The notes beneath the pieces are model-generated. The model was not told the origin of the DNA. It was given only the letters and a program-made list of their open reading frames with translations, and did not search any database. From positions 2,721,476 through 2,785,475 of the forward strand of contig JASKMD010000005.1 of NCBI GenBank assembly GCA_030144725.1: DNA of 64,000 nt. The letters run 5' to 3'. This document shows positions 32,594-49,735 of the stretch, one piece after another. The position numbers and the translations under genes are program-made. This DNA is from Haematococcus lacustris. Its lineage: Eukaryota; Chlorophyta; Chlorophyceae; Chlamydomonadales; Haematococcaceae. Every line of letters starts with the position of its first letter. Positions within the stretch are counted from its first letter, which is position 1.

Positions 32594-33156
32594 TGAAGAG
32601 AAGGAGAGTTGTTGGGACAATGGGGAGGCTATGGTCGGGTTTGGTGTGCCGGTCGTCACGTGGGCGAGGGCGGCGGCGACGTCGATTTCAGCCGCAAGAC
32701 GCGAGAGTACAACAGCCGGGCTGGGTGTAAGGAAGGTAGTCCGTGACAGTCTATTGCCGAATGCGTCCTCATGCTTGGGGGCTCCTTGGTGCAGGGGACG
32801 ATGGCTGAGGAAGGGCTGGCTTGCATGCTGAAAGCCTCACGGCCTAAGTTACCTTGCTCATAGTGTATTCATACTTACTGACACCTGGGGCCAGGGAATG
32901 GACCACAGATGGCGAGCTATTAGGCGACTGGCTACTAACAAATTTCTTTTCATTTCAAAGTAAACAAACAAAACCAACAATTCATGATATTTGTGATGGC
33001 TTCACGTTGCTGTTTTCTATGGCTAGAAAAAAGGCGCACCGTGCCTAAGCCAGTGCCGGAGGACCCAGACAGTGACAGGGATTAAAACTTGGCCACTGAT
33101 AAATCTTATAGCCCAAGAATAAAGGAAATTATTAGTTTCTTCATCATGTCCGCTGG
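32594..33156. other. Intergenic region with promoter of the RlmN-like gene
   Basis: The 3' UTR of the epimerase-like gene and the upstream region of the next gene, which lies in the same direction. No conserved ORF. AT-richer DNA at 32930-33140 is a plausible promoter. Confidence 0.4.
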
Positions 33157-39728
<6,572 letters not shown>

Positions 39729-40059
39729 CGTGCTGTCTACCCGCTGTGTCGAGGCCGAGTTGCCCATGGGGCTTATTCATAAGTCATGCAGACCAGCTCC
39801 GCCGCCCGCTCGCCTTTGCCGGCTCCCCACCCTGCAACACGACTTCAGAATTCTTACAGGGTGTGAATGATGTGCCACTCTGGCACATGCACCTACGCCC
39901 ATAGCGTCGACTTTCTCAACACAACAGCAACAAAATAGCCATGCCCTGAGCACGTGCCTATGCCTCTATTGTCGGGAGCAGGATAACCTGGCTGATGCTG
40001 AACTTGCGAACTTCTAGGCAAGAGGGACCTAAAAATCAACTTAAGAAAAAATGACTCGA
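39729..40059. other. 3' UTR and intergenic DNA
   Basis: Sequence after the RlmN-like stop. No gene recognised. Confidence 0.4.
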
Positions 40060-40234
40060 AAACCTTACTCCCTACCTAACACTAGGCACCAGGCCACCCC
40101 TGGGGACATTGGCAAATGGGTGGACAGGGACTGCAACGCAGCCCTCAACCTCCAGCGGGTAGGGGAGAGCAAGCGGCGCCCACTGGAGCTGTGCAGGTTG
40201 GAACACCGAGGAGCGGCTCCTGCCAAGGGCAAGG
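40060..40234 (+). pseudogene. Fanzor C-terminal fragment, copy 2, interrupted by element X1
   Basis: The frame reads GKWVDRDCNAALNLQRVGES then RRPLELC and PAKGK, the RuvC-III DRDxNAAxN block and tail. It matches copy 3 at 42196-42940 and copy 1 at 28861-29606. The homology stops exactly at 40234, where the terminus of element X1 begins. X1 therefore inserted into, or was joined to, this coding sequence. Nothing of the N-terminal two thirds is present. Confidence 0.6.
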
Positions 40235-42113
40235 TCAGGCGTTCCCAACATGGGGTTGGTAATCTTCATGCAACTGCGGCCCATCTACTCCATCATTTGA
40301 TGTAACGTTTGCTGCGTCGGCTGCAATGCGATATTGCGCGTTTAATGTTCGACTGGAATTGCCATCGGAGTCATTCGATGCGGGCAGCCACATGTGACCC
40401 CGGATGTGTCCCAATCGCAGACCGTGGTTAGCTACACCGGTAAGCTACGTCCTTGGCTATCCATTAACGATGCACGACATGTCGGTGGCGCACACCACCG
40501 AAGTCCGGCAAACATGGCTGCGCGAGCTTCCTGATGGTGCATGCCGCTTGGCGAGGATGTGAGGATTCCCTTAAGTGTTTACGGCAGCGCTACATCGCTA
40601 TAATGGTGGGCGCCAGGCTAGCAATCCCACCCACCCCTCAACATCTTTGCTGTTTTTTGCCACCGCCGTTGAGCTCCAGCCAAACTCCATACACTCTTGT
40701 CCAAGATGACTCTTACGTGCATCACCAGAACAAAGAAACATAGATATTGGAGTAACGCACGATGATTGGGACCACTCCAAAGGCACATCAATTGTTGGCT
40801 GCAGGTGTATGATGAGTAGGCACCCCCTTCCACCACCCCCTTCCAGTCCACCCAACCCTACTCCCCGCCCATCTCCGCCCATCCCATCTCTCCAGCCCTC
40901 CCCTCCTCCCACCCACTCCCACTCCCTCCCACCCCCTGCAAGCCATGACGAAGAGGCCGAGCAAAGCTCTCCGTGCCCATTTGAAGGCGTTAAATAGCTC
41001 TCCCCAGGCAGGCCACCGCCACTGCCCTAATGGTATGAAGGCTACGGTGGGCAAGGCACAGGCTGAGGTGCAGCGGCTGCGGGATGTGGAGCAGTCCCTA
41101 CTGGGCACCGTGGATGGGTTGCAGGGCGACCTAGACGACCTGCAGGCAGCGCACCAACGCCTAAAGGATGAGCATACGGCTTTGCAACAGGTGGCATACA
41201 GATCGGCAGCTACCAATCACTCCCTACGGGCTGCTCGACGCAGCCTCCTGTGTCAGGTGCATAACTACCGGCACGAACGCCGCCCCCACCACTCCCCACT
41301 CACCTTCAAGCAGAGGCAGCAGCTGCTGGTTTTGGAGCAGCACCCCGTCTCAGTGGAGGTGTTGAGGCGGTGTGCAGAGGCTGGCTACGGAAGGCTGGAC
41401 AGGTGACAGGAAAGCAGCTTCAGTCATACCTCCAGTTTCACAAGCAGGAGGTACACACGAGCTGGAGGGTACCCAAGCTACAGAGCCACGTGTGCACCCA
41501 CATCCGTGGGAAGCTTGCCGCAGCTGCGCCCCCTCAGCAGCAGCTGACACCTGCAGGCACCACCCCTGAGCTGGCTGAGCCTGCTGGTGCACCCCCTCAG
41601 CAGCAGCAACAGCTGGCAGCGGCAAGCACGTCCCGTAAGCGTGGGGCACCTGCAGCTAACAAGTCGAGGGCAGCAAAGCAAGGTGAGACACCTAGCACCT
41701 AGCACCTTGTTTAAGCGTAGTAGAGCAGCCGGTAATGCACTAGCGCCAGCAGCAGCTCCAAAAGCTCATAGTGGTATCCAGTCGTCACGACTGCCATCGT
41801 CGCGTCCACATGCCAAAAGCAAAACATGTTCCGACTGCTGCTGCGTGTTGCAGGTGCCACTCACAACAGCGTGGCGAAGCGTGCTAGTGCGGCGCGTCTC
41901 GCATGTGGAGAAATCGCATGAATTCAAATGTGTATCTTTGGACAGGCACTGAGCACCGCTGAGAGCGAGATAGTTTTTGCTGCGTCGGCCATTTCGTAGA
42001 TATGACTCTCCTCTGTTCAAAGCACTGTTTACATATATTTTTGACTGAGTGGCTGCGGAGATACAGGCTTCGTATCACAGGGGGGTGGTTTTCAGGTAGT
42101 TGGGAACGCCTGA
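40235..42113 (+). mobile_element. Element X, copy X1 (DNA-transposon-like)
   Basis: Bounded by inverted termini: TCAGGCGTTCCCAACA at 40235 and TAGTTGGGAACGCCTGA ending at 42113. The same termini bound an inverted, interrupted copy at 46856-58595. X1 has no target duplication of its own (GGCAAGG to the left, CCCTAAC to the right). The 56 bases to its right (42114-42169) are shared with the left flank of X2, so X1 may have been duplicated together with flank. It encodes a broken protein (see next). No transposase motif was recognised. Confidence 0.6.
40945..41702 (+). pseudogene. Coiled-coil / SAP-like protein of element X (copy X1, broken)
   Basis: A first frame (40945-41406) gives a basic start MTKRPSKALRAHLKALN and a heptad-rich coiled coil (VQRLRDVEQSLLGTVDGLQG). 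It stops at 41406. A second frame overlapping it continues with GKQLQSYLQFHKQEVHTSW, RVPKLQSHV and a Pro/Gln-rich tail to 41702. The second block is shared with X2 (47808-47017), where it is preceded by VEEAMKMTGK. The pattern LxxYLxxH-basic-L is reminiscent of SAP DNA-binding motifs, but that is weak. Confidence 0.4.
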
Positions 42114-42169
42114 CCCTAACCCCCTAACCTTAACCCTGGTGGGTGGGTGGAGCTCGATCCACTTCAGCT
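42114..42169. repeat. Shared flank of element X with telomere-like CCCTAA units
   Basis: CCCTAACCCCCTAACCTTAA followed by a GGTGGGTGGGTGG-containing segment. An inverted copy forms the left flank of X2 (46800-46855). Confidence 0.8.
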
Positions 42170-42195
42170 GCAAGGTGCTGGGTTGTTGTGTTGAG

Positions 42196-42940
42196 CAAGC
42201 AGCTGGTGGTGTTCTTTGGAGCAGCTGGAATTGGCACAGCGGGTGGGTGGGGTGCTGTCGCGGTGCTGCGGGCCTGCTGCAAGGTGGTGTGCAGGCCGAG
42301 GGGGACAGACCAGCGGCGGGGCAGGGTGGTGCTTGTGGATGAGCACCGCACCACCCGGGTCAGCTCAGCGGTGAATGGCCAGCAGCCCTGTGAGAGGCAG
42401 CTGAACAAGCGCAGGGCCACAAGGCCTGCAGGCTGGAAGCCCCCAGCAGGGCAGGTGGAACCCCGCCTGGTGCGCCCAGCCTGGAGCTAGCAGCGTGACC
42501 AGCCAGTGCGGGGCCTGATGTGGTGCCCAGTAGTGGCCCCCCGCAAGCCCCCACAGGCCCCATGCAGCAGCCAGGCAGCCACACAGGCAGCAGCCTCAGA
42601 GCCTGGGCCCAGCACTCCCCTGCCAGCCAAGCGCAGCAAGCGCACCAAGGCTGAGCCAGAGACAGCTGAGCCAAGCCAGCCCACCAAGGGCAAAGGCAAG
42701 GCCCAGGGCAAGGCTGCCAAGGCAAAGCCAGCACCACAGCCAGGCAGGTGGCTGGACAGGGACTGCAATGCAGCATTGAACATGCAGCGCATTGGGGAGA
42801 GCAGGTGGCGTCCACTGGAGCTGTGCTTCTGGCCAGACCAGGGAGCGCTGCCAGCCAAAGGCAAGGAGTACCCTGGCCTGGGCTACAAGCGGCTGCGAGA
42901 CAAGCCAGCCAAGGCCCAGCAGCCTACTGAGGCACAGTAG
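42196..42940 (+). pseudogene. Fanzor central and C-terminal part, copy 3, one in-frame stop
   Basis: An unspliced-looking copy. LVVFFGAAGIGTAGGWG resembles the RuvC-I-adjacent block, VVLVDEHRTTRVSS carries the RuvC-II glutamate, PVRGLMWCP opens the zinc-ribbon region, and GRWLDRDCNAALNMQRIGES is RuvC-III. The end is RWRPLELCFWPDQGALPAKG plus a Lys-rich tail. A TAG at 42488-42490 interrupts the otherwise continuous frame. Between the first zinc-ribbon cysteine and DRD there is an insertion of about 80 residues rich in Ala/Lys/Pro with KRSKRTK, which could be a nuclear localisation signal. Absence of the introns seen in copy 1 would fit a retrocopy or an older intron-less form. Confidence 0.65.
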
Positions 42941-43992
42941 TGTGTGCCCCCACTTTGAGCTGTCGTCAGCTTTCAATTAGTGCATGTTTTGTCATGCCAA
43001 CTCTACGGTGTAGCCCTGTCACAGGGGTCAGGCAATGCTGTAGGTGGTAGGCGCAGCCTGTAGCGCAGTAGCAAGTGTGCACTAGGCAATGCTTAAGCTG
43101 TTGCTTACATCAGAGCATGTGTTTCATGCCGACATCGATCGCCCGACCCTCGCAGGGGGGTTGGGGGTAGGCAATCAGGTATAGGTACCAGCTGTAGGTC
43201 ACAGACACACCGTTCGGATCACAGATAACGCAGCTCCTACCCATTAGTAGGGGAATAATGCGCTGCATTCTTTCAGTGGTAGTACTCGAGTTATCAATTG
43301 GTCGGTCGGTGCATACGTTGCACAAACTAACATGGTAATATGTACAACGTCCGTAGCCTACACTGAGCAAGCCCAAGAACAGCAGCCGCTTCGTTTGCAG
43401 GTCGAGCTCAATACCAGAAGCAGGCATAGGAAGGCAGCTGTACATAAATGACATGCAGTGACCTCGTCATCTCAATAGAGGCCATGCGCGACATGATAAA
43501 GTCGCACAAGGCATGTTGTGCAGTCTGTGCTGCTGCTGGTGCTGCTGGAGCACCGGATGTCCCACCGCTTGCCAGCTTGATTACTCCGGCCCACTGAGCA
43601 ACCCATCTATCAGCAGTAGTCCTGCATCAGCAGTGCCCCTGCCACCTTGTGTCACTCCTGTTGGTGAAGATGACAGGAATGCTGCTGCTGTTGGCAAAAG
43701 AGAGGCGCGCAGTGCTGACCCTAGGTGCACGTGACCACAGCGCCTATGCTGCAGGCAGCAGCCCCTGTGGTACCAGCTGGGGCCGGGCAACGCCTGGGGC
43801 TGCTGTCACGCCTGGGGCTGCTGCTGCTGCCGTGTTAAACTGTGGCCAGAGCCTGCTCCATGGCTGCACCAGGGAATGTGCCGGACCCCGTGGGCTGGCT
43901 GTCATGCTTGGAGACGCAGAGAGGCTGCAGGGGTCTAAAACCTGCAATGTTTGGGACATGTATCCGCTGGAGATCACAAACCGTCGCATCCA
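42941..43992. other. Intergenic region, no gene seen
   Basis: Between Fanzor copy 3 and the eS27 stop. Several ORFs of 70-145 codons exist but show no domain, and those at the right overlap the eS27 terminal exons in antisense. Confidence 0.45.
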
Positions 43993-44597
43993 TCAATCAG
44001 CCTTTCGTCGGAACGAGCAGCCTGCGCGTCGAGAGAGCGTGGCTCAACAAGGGTTGCGACTACTACGAGCTGCTCAAGTCGCTTAGCTAAGCTCAGTGAT
44101 CTGCACGCACCCTCTGTAAGCCGAGCTCTCCCGCCGGTGGGGGTGCACAGAACCGTGGAACAGCTCGCGCAGAGCACTACTGATTGAGAGTGCGAGAACA
44201 CCGTGGTGCTGCGCGCACAGCGAGAGGCATGCTTAGTGCAAGCAACTTGGGGGGCACACTGCGCTGTGGGAAATGCATGTGCTTACATGTTGAAGCAGCC
44301 TTGGCACTTCACGTCCATGAAGTAGCTGTTAGGTGACTGCGGGCACGTTGGGGCAGGGGCTTTGGCTAAATTTGCCAGGACCGCGCAGCGGCGGCTGCAG
44401 TTGCCCAGGCTGACATACTGGGTTCGCACCTGCACCAAGCGCTTCAGCTTGTGCTTTGACTTTTCTAGTTCCGCGGGCGGGTTAAGCAAATCGATGTCCG
44501 TGTGAAGCACCTGCAGCAAAGCAGTTATGACACTCTCCGGAGGCGATCAAGGCTCGTGGGTGCTTCGTCTGTCTGATGCTGCGAGTACTCGTACCAT
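43993..44597 (-). CDS. RPS27: Cytosolic ribosomal protein eS27, 5 coding exons
   Basis: Exons: 44597-44595 (the ATG only), 44510-44430, 44336-44287, 44208-44111, 44021-43993. The product is 86 residues: [64 protein letters not shown], ending GCSFRRKAD. The two CX2C pairs (CQGC and CASC) form the eS27 zinc ribbon. The protein belongs to the 40S ribosomal subunit. The start codon fills the 3' end of its own exon, so the first intron begins immediately after ATG (donor GTACGA). Intron 2 (44429-44337) is 93 nt, in frame and stop-free. Conservation is strong and every phase closes, so confidence is high. Confidence 0.95.
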
Positions 44598-45715
44598 GGT
44601 GATCCAACGTGATGGCACACTGTAGCGCACAGGCAGGGGAAATGTGAAGAACCGAAAGCCCAATATGAAATAATGCATGGTGTATATTTAAGGCATCCGT
44701 CACATGATGAAGCAACAGATGATCAGGTGTGCAGCGACAGGTACAGTGCTTCTTCACGGCGCTATAGGCCATATCCCTCGGGTCATGGACCCTTCATTTT
44801 GTTTCCACGCAGCATGGCATCACATCTTGCCTTGACTTGTATGAACATGTATTACTGCACACCTCACAGGGGTGTCAAGCAAGCTAGATCACCATGGTAA
44901 GCAGCTAGTAATGCATCCTCATGCATGGGCTCAGGAATCCTCAATTATTATGCTGCCCATGTGCATCCCCACCACCTTGGACCACACTCGTCACAAACAC
45001 TTGTCATCTAACCCTGCTGAAGCATGGCACACAGAATTGTGCGGCAAGCTGCTGCTGCTGGGCCCTGGGCAGGCGGTCTTGCCGCATCTGCAATGAGCGC
45101 CACAGGCCCTCCCCAGGGTGCTGCATGTTCAATTCTGCATCACAATCCTGGAGCAGCCGCCTGCCTGGCTACGGTGACTTGGTGAGCTAGGCGATGCTGG
45201 GTCTGTGCTTTGAGAGGCTTCCTGACTGCATGGGGGCTGTGAAGGGATGCACAGAGGCCCATGGGCACACCTTGTCACTCCTTGCTCTTGCTACAGTGCC
45301 CAGACCCTGGCGCATTGTAGGGGCTTCATATGAGTTGCCAGGCAAGAATGGCTGAATTAGCGCCCATGGGGATCGCATGCATCCAGTGGTGTGGCTGGGC
45401 TGTACAAAGCAATGCAAGCGGCTGCATGAGGGCATCACCGCAGCTGGGGCCAAGTCAGTCTGTGAGCACCTATCCTTGACGAAACATGGCAATGCTAGAT
45501 GTGTGTGTCATTTATGTCCCGCTGGGTATGTAACAAAGGCAAGAATCAGATGCCTTCGATGAGCACCACACTTGCATCACCCTTGTGTAATCACTCAATC
45601 AGAGGCTGTTTAGACCCTGCCAGTCAGTATGTGCTGCTCCAGCAGTGCTCACATACCCTGCTGAGTCCACCACAGCACCTAGGTTGCTGCATTGAAGTGA
45701 GCCAACCTGCACATC
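44598..45715. other. Upstream region of eS27 and intergenic DNA
   Basis: The part next to 44598 is the promoter side of eS27. No conserved coding frame was seen in the rest; the short ORFs have random composition. Confidence 0.45.
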
Positions 45716-46228
45716 TTATTGCTGGGCCATCAGCGCAGCTTGAATGTATCGCCTGACAGCAGCATAACCATAGCCAAGCTGCTTGTACGCGCTGAAGCAT
45801 ACTATGACTGTTGTCGCAAGGAGCAGTGCCGCCATCAGCAGCATCTCCCACCAATCAAAAATGTACGTCCCAAACGTGAGGTGGCATTGGAACAGCAGCG
45901 TTCCCAGGGACTTCCGCAGCCTCCTGAGCAATGACCCAGGTTGCTGACAAGCTGCACGCAGTGCTGCAATCTGCCTGCCAGCATCACTTGGAGAACTGCT
46001 TGGTGCAGGGGTGTGGACGTTCGTGCTGTTTGAGGCTCTGCTGCCATGCGCCTTCTTGCCCTTGCCTTTTGAAGACGCTGGGGCAACATTTGGGCCAGCG
46101 GCTGACACCACCATCTGGCTGCTACAACGGTCGGCACTGCTCCTGCGACGGTTGGCCCCTGGCCGGCACGCCAACCGTGGGTTACAAGGAGGTGGCTTGC
46201 AGCACTCCAACGAAGTCTGTGCTTGCAA
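45716..46228 (-). CDS. Serine palmitoyltransferase small-subunit-like protein
   Basis: A single-exon frame of 170 codons. The last 60 residues read FQCHLTFGTYIFDWWE, then a membrane span (MLLMAALLLATTVIVCF), then a Tyr/Arg-rich end. Plant and animal SPT small subunits have the same layout: a short amphipathic start, an FGxYxxDWWE-type block, one span and a short tail. They stimulate the LCB1/LCB2 enzyme that starts sphingolipid synthesis in the ER. Family members are usually 55-80 residues. The first 110 residues here (basic, Ser/Pro-rich, with KGKGKKAHG) are therefore an extension, or the real start is internal or on another exon. The block match is by eye. Confidence 0.65.
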   Translation of the reverse strand: MQAQTSLECCKPPPCNPRLACRPGANRRRSSADRCSSQMVVSAAGPNVAPASSKGKGKKAHGSRASNSTNVHTPAPSSSPSDAGRQIAALRAACQQPGSLLRRLRKSLGTLLFQCHLTFGTYIFDWWEMLLMAALLLATTVIVCFSAYKQLGYGYAAVRRYIQAALMAQQ

Positions 46229-46799
46229 TGAGCGCTAGTACCGAGCCATTTTAAATCAAACATACGGGGTCGATGACCTTGTTCATCATTTATTTGCGAC
46301 TAGTTTGAAAAGTAGCAGCGCTTCAAATTCCTGTAGCCCTATCCTCCTGTGGAACCCCTACACTATTCCACAACAGTGAGAGACCGGTGTGTGTCCGTAA
46401 CCTAGGCTAAGACTACGCCCTAACCTAACGGACTAACCCAGGAGTCGCTAGAGCTGCAACGGCCATAAACTTCACAACTGCACATGGTGTAGCGGGTCAA
46501 GCAACACTCCTATCGCAAGATTGGGCAGCCTGGCTGGCCCTTGGATGAACCTGGCACCTTAAGCCAGCCCCCTCCAGCCTCAGCCACTGCCCCCCAGCGC
46601 CAATCCCAGCCCACCAGGTCATCAACCTAGCCATTCTCAAAGCCGCAGCCCGCGTCAGGCCAGCACCTTGGCCCTCAACCTTGAGCCTTCATTGCAGTCG
46701 ACCACACTAGTTGTGGACCACTACAAAACAGTGTTTTTCCTGTGTGGAATTCCCATCGCATGGCATGCACATGTCCTACACATGGTCACGGTCATGTAT
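46229..46799. other. Intergenic region, no gene seen
   Basis: Upstream of the SPT-small-subunit-like gene and left of the X2 flank. No conserved ORF. Confidence 0.45.
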
Positions 46800-47016
46800 A
46801 GCTGAAGTGGATCGAGCTCCACCCACCCACCAGGGTTAAGGTTAGGGGGTTAGGGTCAGGCGTTCCCAACTACCTGAAAACCACCCCCCTGTGATACGAA
46901 GCCTGTATCTCCGCAGCCACTCAGTCAAAAATATATGTAAACAGTGCTTTGAACAGAGGAGAGTCATATCTACGAAATGGCCGACGCAGCAAAAACTATC
47001 TCGCTCTCAGCGGTGC

Positions 47017-47808
47017 TCAGTGCCTGTCCAAAGATACACATTTGAATTCATGCGATTTCTCCACATGCGAGACGCGCCGCACTAGCACGCTTCGCCACGC
47101 TGTTGTGAGTGGCACCTGCAACACGCAGCAGCAGTCGGAACATGTTTTGCTTTTGGCATGTGGACGCGACGATGGCAGTCGTGACGACTGGATACCACTA
47201 TGAGCTTTTGGAGCTGCTGCTGGCGCTAGTGCATAACCGGCTGCTCTACTGCGCTGAAACAAGGTGCTAGGTGCAGTGCGTGGTGTTGTTTGCTCACCTT
47301 GCTTTGCTGCCCTCGATTTGTTAGCTGCAGGTGCCCCACGCTTACGTGACGTGCTTGCCGCTGCCAGCTGTTGCTGCTGCTGAGGGGGTGCACCAGCAGG
47401 CACAGCCAGCTCGGGGGTGGTGCCTGCAGGTGTCAGCTGCTGCTGAGGGGGCGTAGCTGCGGCAAGCTTCCCACGGATGTGGGTGCACACGTGGCTCTGT
47501 AGCTTGGGTACCCTCCAGCTCGTGTGTACCTCCTGCTTGTGAAACTGGAGGTATGACTGAAGCTGCTTTCCTGTCATCTTCATTGCCTCCTCGACAGTTG
47601 TGTGGCCATAATTATGCCCGCCAAAGGCAAGGGCATGGGCCGCTGCAAGCCGCTGTTGGCACGCATGGTCACCCACATTAATCACAACCCTCCCGACCTT
47701 GTGCGCTGCATCTGTGATCTGGCGCTCTGCCTTTGCTGACCGCTTTCCTGTCATCTTCATTGCCTCCTCGACGGAGCTGACCCATATGCTGCTGCAAATC
47801 ATAAACAT
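47017..47808 (-). CDS. Hypothetical protein of element X (copy X2)
   Basis: A 263-codon frame. It contains VEEAMKMTGK twice, about 65 residues apart, an internal duplication. The second is followed by QLQSYLQFHKQEVHTSWRV, a Pro/Gln-rich stretch with QQQQQ, and a basic C-terminus with CSDCC. The first part (AAHKVGRVVINVGDHACQQR) is absent from X1. No family recognised. The start is uncertain because related sequence continues upstream in another frame (47920-47678). Confidence 0.4.
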   Translation of the reverse strand: MFMICSSIWVSSVEEAMKMTGKRSAKAERQITDAAHKVGRVVINVGDHACQQRLAAAHALAFGGHNYGHTTVEEAMKMTGKQLQSYLQFHKQEVHTSWRVPKLQSHVCTHIRGKLAAATPPQQQLTPAGTTPELAVPAGAPPQQQQQLAAASTSRKRGAPAANKSRAAKQGEQTTPRTAPSTLFQRSRAAGYALAPAAAPKAHSGIQSSRLPSSRPHAKSKTCSDCCCVLQVPLTTAWRSVLVRRVSHVEKSHEFKCVSLDRH

Positions 47809-48166
47809 CCACAGTCTTCATGGCCTCCTTGCATGTGTGCAGGGACATCAACTGCAGCAGAGGTGGCAGCTCCATGTACCTGCCACCACCATGCTTCAAC
47901 AGCTGCAACAAGGACTCCACTGGGGCATTGGAGGGGAGGGCTGGAGAGCTGGGATGGGCGGGGATGGGCAGGGAGTAGGGCTAGGTGGACTGGAAGGGGG
48001 TGGTGGAAGGGGGTGCCTACTCCGCATACACACACAGGCAAATTAGTAACAGCATTTTTGAGATTCACGGCCTGAGACTTTGCACATAGCCATATGACGA
48101 CATTGTAAAATCAGTGGTGGAAACGAAAATTCCTGAATTCGCGTGGTTGGTGAGATACGGCCATGC

Positions 48167-49345
48167 TACAGTACTGCAGGTGCCTTCAGTACTGTCGGGG
48201 TACCTCGCGAGCACCCAAACAGTACTGTTTTGGCCTACAGTACTGTCGGCACCTACAGTACTGTAGCTAAAAACAGTACTGTAGGTGCCTACAGTACTGT
48301 CGGGGTACCTCGCGAGCACCTAAACAGTACTGTAGGTGCCTACAGTACTGTCGACACCTACAGTACTGTAGCAAAAAACAGTACTGTAGGTGCCGACAGT
48401 ACTGTCGAGGTACCTCTCGAGCACCTAAACAGTACTGTAGGTGCCTACAGTACTGTCGACACCTACAGTACTGTAGCAAAAAACAGTACTGTAGGTACCG
48501 ACAGTATTGTCGGGGTACCTCGAGGTACCTCGCGAGTACTCGAACAGTACTGTAGGCACCGACAGTACTGTAGGTACCTACAGTACTGTAGCCACCTACA
48601 GTACTGTAGGCACCTACAGTACTGTAGGCACCTACAGTACTGTAGGTACCTACAGTACTGTCGGTGCCTCGAGGTACCTCGCGAGTACTCGAACAGTACT
48701 GTAGGCACCGACAGTACTGTAGGTACCTACAGTACTGTAGCCACCTACAGTACTGTAGGCACCTACAGTACTGTAGGCACCTACAGTACTGTAGGTACCT
48801 ACAGTACTGTCGGTGCCTCGAGGTACCTCGCGAGCCTCGAACAGTACTGTAGGCACCGACAGTACTGTAGGTGCCTACAGTACTGTAGCCACCTACAGTA
48901 CTGTAGGCACCTACAGTACTGTAGGCACCTACAGTACTGTAGGTACCTACAGTACTGTCGGTGCCTCGAGGTACCTCGCGAGCCTCGAACAGTACTGTAG
49001 GCACCGACAGTACTGTAGGTACCTACAGTACTGTAGCCACCTACAGTACTGTAGGCACCTACAGTACTGTGGGCACCTACAGTACTGTGGGCACCTACAG
49101 TACTGTAGGTGCCGACAGTACTGTCGGGGTACCTCGAGGTACCTCGCGAGGCCCGAACAGTACTGTAGGCACCTACAGTACTGTAGGTACCTACAGTACT
49201 GTAGCCACCTACAGTACTGTAGGCACCTACAGTACTGTAGGCACCTACAGTACTGTAGGTACCTACAGTACTGTAGGTGCCTCGAGGTACCTCGCGAGTA
49301 CTCGAACAGTACTGTAGGCACCTACAGTACTGTCGGGGTACCCTC
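48167..49345. repeat. 18-bp satellite with TACAGTACTGTA core (FB1 left arm)
   Basis: About 60 units, each one perfect 12-bp palindrome plus a 6-bp spacer (mostly GGCACC or GGTACC types). Every 140-150 bp the array is broken by a CTCGAGGTACCTCGCGAG segment, itself largely palindromic, giving a higher-order repeat. The Tyr/Ser/Thr/Val ORFs through it are artefacts. Confidence 0.95.
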
Positions 49346-49536
49346 GCACCTCGCAACATTTAAGAAATGCACCACGGAATGCACTACGGAATACTGCAGC
49401 AGTCGCACATGCCTTTAAGCACTTCGAAGAATTCGCGGCCTTGCACGGAGTGAACATCTCACTTGCATTCAAGGCATCCGTGCAACACCATGCCTCAGTC
49501 GCATCATCGTGTAGCCGTAACTGCAGCGATGGCAGC

Positions 49537-49735
49537 GCACGAGGTTACCCATACTCGCAGCCACATCTAGCATATACTCGCAGCCACATACTCGGCAGAC
49601 AACCTCGCGGCCACACAGCTGGTTTACAGATGGCATCGCACGAGGTTACCCATACTCGCAGCCACATCTAGCCCATACTTGCAGCCACATACTCGGCAGA
49701 CAACCTCGCGGCCACACAGCTGGTCCAGCACCTCA
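49537..49735. repeat. Two tandem copies of an approximately 101-bp unit
   Basis: GCACGAGGTTACCCATACTC recurs at 49537 and 49638, with the following CCACATCTAGC and CCACACAGCTGG words repeated too. Followed by a GCAGCCTC-rich low-complexity stretch to about 49880. Confidence 0.75.

Noticed and set aside
48143..49418. ORFs rich in STVGTY and QYCRYL on both strands
   Set aside because: Palindromic satellite is open on both strands; no domain.
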